NCBI GenBank assembly: GCA_030605085.1
Contig: JAUWBH010000138.1
Span: forward strand, 1-16,903
Direction: 5' to 3'
DNA from: Promethearchaeota archaeon
GTDB lineage: Archaea; Asgardarchaeota; Lokiarchaeia; Sigynarchaeales; SOKP01
DNA: 16,903 bases
This document shows positions 1 to 7,228 of the stretch, piece by piece. A program made the position numbers and the translations under genes. The notes under the pieces are model-generated. The model ran no database searches and had not been told where the DNA came from. It saw nothing but the letters and a program-made list of their open reading frames with translations. Every line of letters begins with the position of its first letter. Within the stretch, counting starts at the first letter, position 1.

Positions 1-432
1 GGTTTGTCTGAAGATGGAACTTGGATAATATGGTCTCCCGATCATTTCTGCTTAAAAAAGATTTCAAATGAAGAGTGGAAAGATTTTAAAATCAAGAGCA
101 AGGTTATGTACGATCTTTTGAACAATGAACAAGTTCCGGAAAAAATAAGGAAATTTAATAAGGAACTCCTCAAATCTTCCTCTTATATTGGAAAACTTGA
201 AAATGTGGCTTTAGTTTCCCCAGATCGCCATTTTGGACCCCGATGTGGACACTGCAGTTTTATTTGCGTAGCCGACCATAAGAAACGAGTTGAACTCTTT
301 AAAATGTTGAAACGTAGTGGAAAAGTTTATATGGACGATGATGGAAATGAGTATGTTAAAAAACTTAACGATAATGGAGCGGAAATAATTTATTATCCGC
401 CAACATTTAAAAAATATTCTTCAAGTAAATGA
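1..432 (+). CDS. C-terminal part of a QueG-like 4Fe-4S protein (5' partial)
   Basis: The open frame runs into the left edge of the window, so only the last ~143 codons are present and the true start lies outside. The visible part contains a CGHCSFIC block (about residues 81-88 counting from codon 4) followed by a basic helix and 'LLKRSGKV'-like residues (here LKRSGKVYMDDDG). That arrangement resembles the extreme C-terminus of archaeal and bacterial iron-sulfur proteins related to epoxyqueuosine reductase, where a final CGNCQxxC motif supplies cluster ligands and is followed by (R/K)xxLLxxSGVV. Upstream domains that would prove the family are missing, so the enzymatic role (queuosine maturation or another corrinoid/Fe-S reduction) is a guess. 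It ends 129 nt before the next gene, which has its own promoter. Confidence 0.5.
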   Translation, partial: GLSEDGTWIIWSPDHFCLKKISNEEWKDFKIKSKVMYDLLNNEQVPEKIRKFNKELLKSSSYIGKLENVALVSPDRHFGPRCGHCSFICVADHKKRVELFKMLKRSGKVYMDDDGNEYVKKLNDNGAEIIYYPPTFKKYSSSK

Positions 433-520
433 TTTTAATTTCATTTGTAATAAATTTAAAGCTAATTTCTTAAGTACTTAAAATTAAATAAGTCCTTTAA
501 GACCTAATTTCATGCGAAGA

Positions 521-535
521 TTTAAATTATTTTAT
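521..535 (+). promoter_or_regulatory. Archaeal TATA box for the zinc-ribbon gene
   Basis: TTTAAATTATTTTAT lies about 30-40 nt upstream of a strong Shine-Dalgarno sequence (GAGGTGA, 551-557), which itself sits 4 nt before the ATG at 562. Transcription would be expected to start around 550. A perfect 12-bp palindrome (TTAAGTACTTAA, 470-481) lies about 40 nt further upstream and could be an operator, but nothing else supports that. Confidence 0.45.
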
Positions 536-561
536 ATTTTTTTTTAAAATGAGGTGATTCT

Positions 562-810
562 ATGGCAAATTATCAAGCACTTCTATGTGATGTTTGTGGA
601 AAGGATCCAGATGCGGAAAATTGCGGAAAATGTGGTAGAGATGCTGGTTCTGAAGGAAGGGCTGCTTTTCTCTGTGATAATTGTGGAGAAAACGAAGAAT
701 ATTGCATAAAATGTGGTGCTTATGTTGGTTCTGAAGGAATTACTGCTCTTATCTGTTTTGATTGTGGATATGATCAGGAATATTGCGCAAAATGTGGAAG
801 AGCTATATAA
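562..810 (+). CDS. Triple zinc-ribbon mini-protein
   Basis: This 82-residue protein is built of three tandem units, each with two CxxC knuckles: Cys9/12 with Cys21/24, Cys38/41 with Cys48/51, and Cys65/68 with Cys75/78. The twelve cysteines could hold three zinc ions. Units are 27-29 residues apart, and units 1-2 and 2-3 are joined by the same 'GSEG' linker; the DNA shows the matching repeat (GGTTCTGAAGGAA at both linkers), pointing to internal duplication. There are no other domains, membrane segments or signal peptide, so it is probably a small cytosolic nucleic-acid- or protein-binding adaptor. I do not recognise a specific family. The start is well supported by GAGGTGA with 4-nt spacing. 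It has its own promoter and is followed by a convergent fucosidase gene. Confidence 0.8.
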   Translation: MANYQALLCDVCGKDPDAENCGKCGRDAGSEGRAAFLCDNCGENEEYCIKCGAYVGSEGITALICFDCGYDQEYCAKCGRAI

Positions 811-926
811 TACTCCAGTGAGATAACAAGGCTTTTCTCCAATAAAGATTCGCAATATGGTGGATGAGATGTTTGAGGCTGAGTCTAAATGGCTACCTTA
901 ATTTTAAAATTTTGTTCTAAAATATT

Positions 927-2297
927 TTATATTGGTTTAGGAGTAATTTTAAATGCAAAAGCAGGACCATCTTCTAGATCATCTGGAATTGAAATAGTCA
1001 AATTTTCTCCATCTTGTTTCCAAGGTAAAACATCTTTGCGACCCAGCAACTTAATGCTTGTTTCTTTAGCAATTGTTAGCGATTTAATGGTGACTTTATT
1101 TCCTTTAGGTTTATCTAACAGAATAGCGTAAAGAGAATCATTCTTCAGGGTATATCTCACTCCAATATCATCTAAAGTTTTACTTTCTGCTTTATCCCAA
1201 GGGCGGGTTCCAAAAATAGCATCTCCATTTATATCAAGCCATTTACCAAGCCCTAAAATACATTTCTTTTGAATTTCCAGAATTGTGCCATCTGGCATGG
1301 GACCGACATTCAGTAATAGATTGCCATTTTTACTTACAATGTCCACAAACATGCGTATTAATTTTTCGGGTGTTAAATAATCTTTTTCCGTTTCGGTTTT
1401 ATTATATCCGTAAGAATTTCCAATACCTCGATTAGCTTCCCATTTTTTTTTCTTAGCTCTTTTAAATACTTCATACTCAGGAGTTAGAAAATCATAATGT
1501 CTTAATGTTGGATAATTTTTATCTTGAATTATTGCCCTCCATCTATTGTTAATTACGCCTTCTGGAAATTTATTGTAGAAGTAGGCAAATAATTCGTATG
1601 GATTAGCATTAGGAGGATATCCTATATCATTCCAAAGAATTTTCGTTTCATACTTATCAATTAATTCACGCCAATGACTATTAATGTATTTAATAAATTC
1701 AGAAGTCAATACTCCATTTTCTACAAAACTTCTAACATCTTTTATTGGTTCAGGATTAAAAGACCAATCGAGAAGCCCTGAATAATAAAATCCCATCTTC
1801 ATTCCTTCGTTTCTAACTGCTTCCGTAAGTTCACCTACAATGTCTCTACTCGCCATATAATTTTCTTTTTTTGGATTAGTATATTTACTTGGCCATAGCA
1901 GGAAACCATCGTGATGTTTTGTTACAAGGACTACATATTTAGCTCCTGCTTTTTTGAATAGTTCCGCCCATTCATTAGGATTCCATTTTTTAATGGCTTC
2001 GTTAAAAATTGGAACAAAATCATCGTAAGAGAAATCTTCGCCGTAAGTTTCATAATGGTATTTTTGCGTAGGGCTCCCAGGAATTCTAAGCGAATTAAGA
2101 TACCATTCAGCATATGGATTATTTTTAAAATGTTCTTCAAATCCCCTTTTCATAGAATCTATTAAATCTACACCCGTAACAGCAAAAGCGGGAACCGAAT
2201 AAAGCCCCCAATGTATAAAGATACCAAGTTTAGCGTCGTGATACCACTCGGGAACTTCGTGCTTGCTAATAGATTCTTTATCTGGAGTATAATTCAC
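927..2297 (-). CDS. Alpha-L-fucosidase, glycoside hydrolase family 29
   Basis: It hydrolyses terminal alpha-L-fucose from glycans by a retaining mechanism. GH29 hallmarks are all present in its 456 residues: the N-terminal 'FIHWG' strand (His29), 'KHHDGF' (residues 127-132), and 'LWNDIGYP' (221-228) in which Asp224 is the expected nucleophile. 'TPEYE' (272-276) supplies the likely acid/base, Glu274 or Glu276. A beta-sandwich-like C-terminal region occupies about residues 365-456. There is no signal peptide or membrane anchor, so it should act in the cytoplasm on imported oligosaccharides. The start is a GTG, chosen because TGAGGT (2310-2305) precedes it by 7 nt. It is transcribed alone and divergently from the dehydratase gene at 2846, with a structured-RNA candidate between them. 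Substrate linkage cannot be read from sequence. Confidence 0.93.
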   Translation of the reverse strand: MNYTPDKESISKHEVPEWYHDAKLGIFIHWGLYSVPAFAVTGVDLIDSMKRGFEEHFKNNPYAEWYLNSLRIPGSPTQKYHYETYGEDFSYDDFVPIFNEAIKKWNPNEWAELFKKAGAKYVVLVTKHHDGFLLWPSKYTNPKKENYMASRDIVGELTEAVRNEGMKMGFYYSGLLDWSFNPEPIKDVRSFVENGVLTSEFIKYINSHWRELIDKYETKILWNDIGYPPNANPYELFAYFYNKFPEGVINNRWRAIIQDKNYPTLRHYDFLTPEYEVFKRAKKKKWEANRGIGNSYGYNKTETEKDYLTPEKLIRMFVDIVSKNGNLLLNVGPMPDGTILEIQKKCILGLGKWLDINGDAIFGTRPWDKAESKTLDDIGVRYTLKNDSLYAILLDKPKGNKVTIKSLTIAKETSIKLLGRKDVLPWKQDGENLTISIPDDLEDGPAFAFKITPKPI

Positions 2298-2330
2298 TTT
2301 TTTTACCTCAGTATTATCTTCTTTGAATGC

Positions 2331-2343
2331 TTAAATAAATATT
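2331..2343 (-). promoter_or_regulatory. TATA box of the fucosidase gene
   Basis: On the minus strand this reads AATATTTATTTAA, centred about 27 nt before an expected start site near 2310. The resulting leader would be about 13 nt and would contain just the Shine-Dalgarno TGAGGT and its spacer. Confidence 0.45.
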
Positions 2344-2558
2344 CATTATGAAATTAAATCTTTCTTCAAATTTTTAAATTGATTTCGATTCACACATTTG
2401 CTTAAATTGTATTTTAAGTTCTTAGTTAAATTTATATAATCGAAAAAATCAATAACATTTATACCAAATATTATCAAATAATAATATTTTTGTAATCATA
2501 TCATTTCGAAAAAAAATAAATACTGCTGTAAATCAGAAAGGCTTTACACGATAGATGC
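2344..2558. other. AT-rich intergenic DNA with no gene seen
   Basis: This part of the 548-nt fucosidase-dehydratase gap is extremely AT-rich (2461-2520 has 8 G/C in 60). I see no ORF with a ribosome binding site, no repeat and no tRNA. The only suggestive element is a possible BRE/TATA around 2507-2519 (CGAAAAAAAATAAAT), which could be an alternative upstream promoter for the RNA candidate that follows. Confidence 0.5.
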
Positions 2559-2565
2559 TTAAATA
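2559..2565 (+). promoter_or_regulatory. Possible TATA box of the structured-RNA candidate
   Basis: TTAAATA is a good archaeal TATA core. Its usual 25-27 nt distance to the start site would place transcription initiation at about 2585-2590, exactly where the first stable hairpin begins (2586). Confidence 0.35.
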
Positions 2566-2585
2566 CTTTATCTCAATATTAATAG

Positions 2586-2750
2586 ATTGAGGAGTTCCCT
2601 CAATTGTAGAAAAGTTTTCTCGTATCGAGAATGGAAGAGTATAACTGAAAGTCCGTCCAGCGCAGTTCTGGATGACGCCCTTTCGGAGTAGAAACGCATT
2701 CCCAAATTCCGCAACGGATGATGGGATAGAGGCGTTCGGACTAATGCCGC
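2586..2750 (+). ncRNA. Candidate structured non-coding RNA (GC-rich island with nested helices)
   Basis: Bases 2641-2750 are 53% G+C (58 of 110) inside DNA that falls to 13% just upstream, the signature used to find RNA genes in AT-rich archaea. The stretch folds into non-crossing perfect helices. Hairpins are 2586-2592/2598-2604 (7 bp) and 2617-2622/2626-2631 (6 bp). A three-way junction follows, closed by 2650-2655/2737-2742 (AGTCCG/CGGACT), with arms 2656-2660/2668-2672 and 2693-2697/2732-2736. The second arm continues as 2700-2704/2722-2726 and 2708-2711/2715-2718. Several extensions need G-U pairs that exist only in the plus-strand RNA (2655-2673, 2585-2605), favouring that strand. It matches no RNA family I know. 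It ends before the dehydratase TATA box, so it is more likely a separate RNA than a leader. Exact ends are uncertain. Confidence 0.5.
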
Positions 2751-2805
2751 AAATAATACAGCAAAACATCGTTGATAATATTATTTGAAATAATTTGAAT
2801 ACCAC

Positions 2806-2817
2806 TTTATATATTTT
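2806..2817 (+). promoter_or_regulatory. TATA box of the dehydratase gene
   Basis: TTTATATATTTT is centred about 34 nt before the ATG at 2846, giving an expected start site near 2838 and an almost leaderless mRNA. It also argues against the in-frame TTG at 2795 as the start, because that codon would lie upstream of the promoter. Confidence 0.55.
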
Positions 2818-2845
2818 AATAGTCTTACCTTATAAAGTAAAAAAC

Positions 2846-4522
2846 ATGACTATGACTGCAGAAAAAAAAGATTTAGATCCAATAAAAGCTTACGAGAGAG
2901 CTTTATATTTAGGATGTGGCTATTCCTACGAAGATTTAGAAAAACCTAAAATAGCAATTGTTAACTCGTGGAACGAAATCAATCCCGGTCATATACACCT
3001 TCGAAAGTTAAGCGAGTTTATTAAGGAAGAGATTAGAAATGCGGGAGGGACACCCATGGAATTTAATACTATAGCAATTTGCGATGGTATAGCTAATTCT
3101 GGGGATTTTTCTAATTTTGTTTTGCCTTCCAGAGAAATTATTGCGGCGTCCGTAGAATGTACGATAAAAGCTTATGGTTTTGATGGGATGGTGATGCTAT
3201 GCTCTTGCGATAAAATTATTCCAGGCATGTTGTTAGCAGCCGCACGATGCAATATCCCTACTATTTTTCTAACTGGAGGTGTAATGGAACCAAAAATCTT
3301 TATCGATGGACCGTTAAAAGGAAAAACCTACATAACTTCTGATATTAAAGAAGCAATTGGAGAATATCAGGCGGGAAAAATAACTAAAGAAGAATTATTT
3401 CTAATTGAATCACAGACTTGTTGTACTCCAGGTACTTGTAATATGATGGGTACTGCAAATACTATGGCGTGCATTGTAGAAGCAATGGGTCTTTCATTAC
3501 CAAATTGCGCTACAATGAGTGCTGTTAGCAAAGAAAGGGAGGAATTATGTAAAGAAACTGGAAAAGTTATATTAAACTTAGTTAAAGAAAAAGTAAAGGC
3601 TTTAGATATTATTACAACCACTTCGATAGAAAATGCCATTAAAGTTGCTCTATCTTTTGGAGGGTCGACAAATATGATACTTTATATGTGCGCTTTATCA
3701 CGCGAGATTGGAGGTATATTGAATCATTTTGATTTCGATAATCTAAGTAAATCCGTTCCGTTATTAGCGAAATTTAAACCAGCGTCAGAGTATAATCTTA
3801 CAGAATTTCATGAAGCGGGAGGTGTAGGAGTTTTAATGAAAAAATTATCAAAACTTTTAGATTTATCTTCTAATACTATCCTTGGTTTAAACTTAGAAGA
3901 ATATCTCAATCTTATAAAGATTACTGAATATCATATTATTCGAAATTTAGATGATCCCATCTCAAAAGAAGGAGGAATTGCTGTTTTGAAAGGAAGCTTA
4001 GCCCCAGAAGGAGCCATAATAAAGCAAAGTGCTGTTAATCCCCAAATGCGAAAGCATAAAGGTCCAGCAAAAGTTTTTGAATCTGAAGAGGATGTAAAAA
4101 AAGCACTTTTATCAAACAAAATAAAAGAAGGAGATGTTTTGGTTATTCGAAATGAAGGTCCAAAAGGTTCACCTGGAATGAGAGAGTTATCTATACCTGC
4201 TGCGATATTAATCGGTATGGGATTAGGCGATTCAGTTGCTATGATTACGGATGGAAGATATTCAGGAGCAACAAGAGGACCTTGTATTGGACATGTATGC
4301 CCTGAAGCTTTTGAAGGTGGACCCATCGCGATTGTTAAAGATGGAGATGAGATTGAAATAGATATTGATAATCGTAAAATAAATTTACTTCTCTCAAAAA
4401 ACGAGATTGAAAAAAGATTAAAAAAATGGGAACAGCCAGACACAAAAATAAATCCGGAATATTTAAATATTTATAGAAAAATCGTAAGTTCTGCAAAATA
4501 TGGAGCATATTTTAAAGTATAA
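2846..4522 (+). CDS. IlvD/Edd-family dehydratase (dihydroxy-acid or sugar-acid dehydratase)
   Basis: The family removes water from 2,3-dihydroxy acids using an Fe-S cluster and Mg2+. It makes branched-chain 2-oxo acids (IlvD) or 2-keto-3-deoxy sugar acids. The 558 residues, counted from ATG 2846, match family length. Visible motifs are '[13 protein letters not shown]' (40-52), 'CDKIIPGM' (121-128, with the Mg-binding lysine), '[13 protein letters not shown]' (195-207, cluster Cys198) and a C-terminal '[10 protein letters not shown]' whose serine is the expected catalytic base. The usual first cluster cysteine is replaced by Gly48-His49, as in many archaeal and thermophile IlvD proteins, whereas the 'PGTC..MGTA' form is reminiscent of sugar-acid dehydratases. 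No other branched-chain amino acid gene is nearby, and the divergent neighbour is a fucosidase, so L-fuconate or another aldonate is a plausible alternative substrate. Family assignment is firm; substrate is open. Confidence 0.9.
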   Translation: MTMTAEKKDLDPIKAYERALYLGCGYSYEDLEKPKIAIVNSWNEINPGHIHLRKLSEFIKEEIRNAGGTPMEFNTIAICDGIANSGDFSNFVLPSREIIAASVECTIKAYGFDGMVMLCSCDKIIPGMLLAAARCNIPTIFLTGGVMEPKIFIDGPLKGKTYITSDIKEAIGEYQAGKITKEELFLIESQTCCTPGTCNMMGTANTMACIVEAMGLSLPNCATMSAVSKEREELCKETGKVILNLVKEKVKALDIITTTSIENAIKVALSFGGSTNMILYMCALSREIGGILNHFDFDNLSKSVPLLAKFKPASEYNLTEFHEAGGVGVLMKKLSKLLDLSSNTILGLNLEEYLNLIKITEYHIIRNLDDPISKEGGIAVLKGSLAPEGAIIKQSAVNPQMRKHKGPAKVFESEEDVKKALLSNKIKEGDVLVIRNEGPKGSPGMRELSIPAAILIGMGLGDSVAMITDGRYSGATRGPCIGHVCPEAFEGGPIAIVKDGDEIEIDIDNRKINLLLSKNEIEKRLKKWEQPDTKINPEYLNIYRKIVSSAKYGAYFKV

Positions 4523-4594
4523 AGATAATGAATTTATTTTAATATATATTTTCAACTTTAAAATTGTATTAATTTTAGAAGGATTCATATTATT

Positions 4595-5035
4595 ATGACC
4601 ATAAACGAAAAAATAAAAAGAGTAGCAATAGTGAGATGCGATAGAACTCAAGAATCGTGCCCAGGAACATCTTGTTTATTGTCATTTTCAGAGAAGAAGC
4701 ACACATTTAAGGATTACGATGAAAATACTAAATTAGTTGGCTTTTTTTCCTGCGGAGGATGTCCTGGAAGGCGAATATTTAGACTAATTCGAAATCTAAA
4801 AGAAGAAAGTGGAGTTGATATAATTCATGTAGCTTCTTGTATTTTAAAAGAAACTCCATTTCCTAAATGCCTTCATAAAAGAGATATCATAAATTCCATT
4901 AAAAACATGGGAGTTGAAGTCGTTCTAGGTTCTGACGATAAATGGGAAAAAGAATTACAAATCAAAAAGCAGAAAGGAAAATTAGAAGATTACGAAGAAA
5001 GCGAAGATTTGTTAGATGGTGCCAAGCATTGGTAA
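4595..5035 (+). CDS. CGGC-domain (putative metal-binding) protein
   Basis: The 146-residue protein carries the CGGC motif at residues 53-56 that names this family (Pfam CGGC), plus Cys15 in 'VRCDRT', Cys22, Cys27, Cys82 and Cys92 in conserved-looking positions. The family is presumed to bind a metal or cluster, and its biochemical role is not established. The C-terminal ~35 residues are highly charged and probably flexible. A TATA-like element (TTTTAATATATATTTTC, about 4537-4553) precedes it, with a GAAGGA ribosome-binding site at 4578-4583. Its stop codon abuts the stop codon of the convergent flavodoxin-ferredoxin gene with no base between, so the two transcripts must overlap. Cytosolic; no membrane segments. 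Confidence 0.8.
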   Translation: MTINEKIKRVAIVRCDRTQESCPGTSCLLSFSEKKHTFKDYDENTKLVGFFSCGGCPGRRIFRLIRNLKEESGVDIIHVASCILKETPFPKCLHKRDIINSIKNMGVEVVLGSDDKWEKELQIKKQKGKLEDYEESEDLLDGAKHW

Positions 5036-5815
5036 TTAATTTTGATTTATAATATCTTGAATCGTAACTTCTGGGTGATGATATCTTTTTCTCTTTGAAG
5101 TTTTTCTACCGTATTGAATTGCTTTTTGAGGACAGAAATGGATGCAAGCAAAACATCTCTGACATTTATGTTGCCACTGGGGTATACCTTCTACAATGGA
5201 GATGTTTTTTACAGGACAGATGTCTTTACATATGCCACAAGAATTACAATTATCATCCGAAGAGAATTTTGTATCACTATTATTAACTTTTTTGCGAAAT
5301 CGTCTATTCATAAACCTTCCAATTAAAGGTAATTTTTCTTTCTCTACTTCCATTCCACTTTCTTTTATTAACATAGATATTTTATCAACTTTTTTTCTAG
5401 CGTTTTCAAATAAAATCTTCTGCTTTTCCTCAGAAGGAGCATCAAAAACGGGAATATAATTGTCAGGCATTTTAATAAAAAACCCTGAATTTAGATTTTT
5501 AGATTTTCTTTTAAGTATATTTCTAAGCTGATGCAGAGATCCTCCGATTTTCCCTCCACCGCATGTTATTACGGAAAATATATAATTTGCCTTATTTAAA
5601 TCAATTCTATTTATAAAATCATATACAATTTTTGGTAATCCTAACCAATACAATGGAAATATAAACCCAACTTTCTCACTCTCGGAGATAATAGTTTCCT
5701 GCTGCCAAATACTAGCAATCGGGACTAGCTTACAATCTTCTAGCTTTTCCGCAAGATCTCTAGCAATCTTCAGCGAATTACCTGTTCCTGAAAAGTAATA
5801 AAGAGTACACATCAT
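5036..5815 (-). CDS. EFR1-type flavodoxin-ferredoxin fusion
   Basis: This 259-residue electron carrier has an N-terminal flavodoxin domain (about 1-150) whose FMN phosphate loop is 'YFSGTGNS' (7-14). A C-terminal 2[4Fe-4S] ferredoxin follows: Cys190-x2-Cys193-x2-Cys196-x3-Cys200-Pro and Cys218-x2-Cys221-x2-Cys224-x3-Cys228-Pro. This is the architecture of EFR1-family ferrodoxins, which are soluble single-chain proteins able to pass electrons between flavin and clusters; physiological partners are usually unknown. A TATA-like element on the minus strand (2 turns upstream, about 5844-5835) would place initiation at the ATG, i.e. a leaderless mRNA. The second codon is also ATG, so the start could be one codon later. 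It converges exactly onto the CGGC gene and diverges from the peptidase gene at 5947. Confidence 0.9.
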   Translation of the reverse strand: MMCTLYYFSGTGNSLKIARDLAEKLEDCKLVPIASIWQQETIISESEKVGFIFPLYWLGLPKIVYDFINRIDLNKANYIFSVITCGGGKIGGSLHQLRNILKRKSKNLNSGFFIKMPDNYIPVFDAPSEEKQKILFENARKKVDKISMLIKESGMEVEKEKLPLIGRFMNRRFRKKVNNSDTKFSSDDNCNSCGICKDICPVKNISIVEGIPQWQHKCQRCFACIHFCPQKAIQYGRKTSKRKRYHHPEVTIQDIINQN

Positions 5816-5834
5816 AATTAAATCGCATTATTTC

Positions 5835-5844
5835 TTAATAAATT
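5835..5844 (-). promoter_or_regulatory. Possible TATA box of the flavodoxin-ferredoxin gene
   Basis: On the minus strand the sequence reads AATTTATTAA, about 25 nt before the ATG at 5815. This implies a leaderless transcript, consistent with the absence of any Shine-Dalgarno sequence. Confidence 0.35.
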
Positions 5845-5946
5845 GAATGTTAGAATAAAAATAGTGTTTTTTTATATTAAAACCACGTTAATTATAAATA
5901 TTAATGAAGTAAAAAATTAATTTGAGTTAAAGAATAAATCTGACCT

Positions 5947-7164
5947 ATGATTGATGAAAAACGCATAAAGGAAAATTTGGAAATGTTTTCCTTTCCACGA
6001 TTATCTGGTACTGAAAATGAGAAAAAAGCTTTTAATTTAGCAAAGAAAAAAGTTGAAGAGTTAAAATTGAGACATTCTGTCCAAGAGTTTTCGTTCAGTA
6101 CTTTTTATGCAAGGATTTACCCAAAATTAGCAGCATTATTAACATTTTGGATTCTGTTCGTTTTATATGTAAATTATCTTGATTTTTTCTGGCTTGTAAA
6201 TCTTATAATAGTATTTTCAATATTCATTCCATTATACTTTATTACTAGAAAGCCAGAAAAAATCAGATTTGGAAAGAAATTAACATCTCAAAATTTATAT
6301 GTCAAAATTCCTGCAAATTTCGATAAAAATAAAGTAAAAACCAATTTTAATAAAAAATTACCTGACAATATAAACGAAAACCACAAAAACAATATTTTTC
6401 TTTTCTCACATTTAGATTCAAAATGTCAGAGATTTCCTATACATATTCGTAGTAAAGTCTTTAAATTTTGGCTATATTCTACTCTAGTAACATTTTTCAT
6501 TATAATTCCTAAAAATTTTATTGTAGGGGCTTTTTTTCCCCAATATTCTTTATGGTTTTACATCATTGGAGTTATTCCCTTAGGTATAAACTTTATCTCA
6601 ACAATTTTAGTCATTCTTAATACTACTACAAATGAATCCCCTGGTGCGTTGGACAATGCTTCAGGAATTTCATGCGTTTTTGAACTTTTGAATTACTATC
6701 TTGCTCCAGAAACTAAATTAAAACATTTTAATTTATGGTTTGTTTTTACAGGAGCAGAAGAATGCGGGACAATGGGTGTACGACATTTTTATAATATAAT
6801 AAAAGATTTCGATAGGAGAACTTCAGTAACTCTTAATTTTGACTCCATAGGGAAGAGTATAACTATTTTTACTTCTGCCAATGAGGATTATAACTATTAC
6901 AATTGCTATAAAAATTTTTTCGAAAAGGCCAGAAAATTCAAGGCAATAGTTTATTCAAAAGACCCGCTTATACACACATCTCGCAGTGATGGCTACTTCC
7001 TATACAATAAGGGGGGTTTTAATGGAATAGGTTTTGGTGATTTTCATTCCTATAAATACATGCACACAGCAGATGATACAGTAGATAAAGTGAATCCAAT
7101 TGTTTTAAAAAATTTATGTAATCTTATTATTGATTTTTTAAAAGATATAGACAATCAATCTTAA
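5947..7164 (+). CDS. Integral-membrane M28-family zinc metallopeptidase
   Basis: M28 peptidases are two-zinc aminopeptidases or related exopeptidases. All five expected ligands and the base are visible in the 405 residues: His155 in 'SHLDS', bridging Asp236 in 'SPGALDNASG', Glu271-Glu272 (base and ligand) in 'GAEECG', Asp299 in 'NFDSIG' and His373 in 'YMHTADD'. The site therefore looks active. Unusually there are two membrane hairpins: residues about 62-80 and 82-100 before the catalytic domain, and about 172-195 and 200-224 between His155 and Asp236. In ordinary M28 enzymes these two ligands are only about 10-15 residues apart. A membrane-embedded or membrane-facing active site follows from this layout. 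It is a single-gene unit by spacing, and the substrate is unknown. No clear Shine-Dalgarno sequence precedes the ATG. Confidence 0.88.
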   Translation: MIDEKRIKENLEMFSFPRLSGTENEKKAFNLAKKKVEELKLRHSVQEFSFSTFYARIYPKLAALLTFWILFVLYVNYLDFFWLVNLIIVFSIFIPLYFITRKPEKIRFGKKLTSQNLYVKIPANFDKNKVKTNFNKKLPDNINENHKNNIFLFSHLDSKCQRFPIHIRSKVFKFWLYSTLVTFFIIIPKNFIVGAFFPQYSLWFYIIGVIPLGINFISTILVILNTTTNESPGALDNASGISCVFELLNYYLAPETKLKHFNLWFVFTGAEECGTMGVRHFYNIIKDFDRRTSVTLNFDSIGKSITIFTSANEDYNYYNCYKNFFEKARKFKAIVYSKDPLIHTSRSDGYFLYNKGGFNGIGFGDFHSYKYMHTADDTVDKVNPIVLKNLCNLIIDFLKDIDNQS

Positions 7165-7192
7165 ATATTTTAACTATTTTTATCGATTTGGG

Positions 7193-7206
7193 AAAAAAAT
7201 AAATAG
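7193..7206 (+). promoter_or_regulatory. TATA box of the DNA methyltransferase gene
   Basis: AAAAAAATAAATAG preceded by GGG (BRE-like) is centred about 27 nt before the GTG start at 7229. This predicts a leaderless mRNA and supports the choice of the non-ATG start. Confidence 0.5.
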
Positions 7207-7228
7207 AAATTGAATGTAATAATATTCA

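Noticed and set aside
811..926. C/D-box small RNA suggested by GTGGATGAG and CTGA between the zinc-ribbon and fucosidase genes.
   Set aside because: Box C is imperfect, and no terminal stem or C'/D' pair could be found.
2693..2748. 5S rRNA-like run (TTCCCA...TCCG...CGGA) and a T-arm-like GGCGTT/AATGCC hairpin suggesting rRNA or tRNA.
   Set aside because: No second half of a 5S fold and no acceptor, D or anticodon arms; the T-loop consensus does not fit.
2645..2760. RNase P RNA: GAAAGTCCG resembles the conserved CR-I block and ACAG appears downstream.
   Set aside because: The P4 partner strand (a GGCTT-type sequence after ACAGAA) is missing, the segment pairs instead as AGTCCG/CGGACT, and the other conserved regions are absent.
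2795..2845. A longer dehydratase N-terminus starting at TTG 2795.
   Set aside because: The TATA box (2806-2817) lies inside it and the extra residues do not resemble the family N-terminus; ATG 2846 fits better.
3931..4443. A 170-codon minus-strand open frame.
   Set aside because: It is entirely inside the dehydratase gene, low in complexity and rich in Ser/Pro/Ile, a shadow of the real coding strand.
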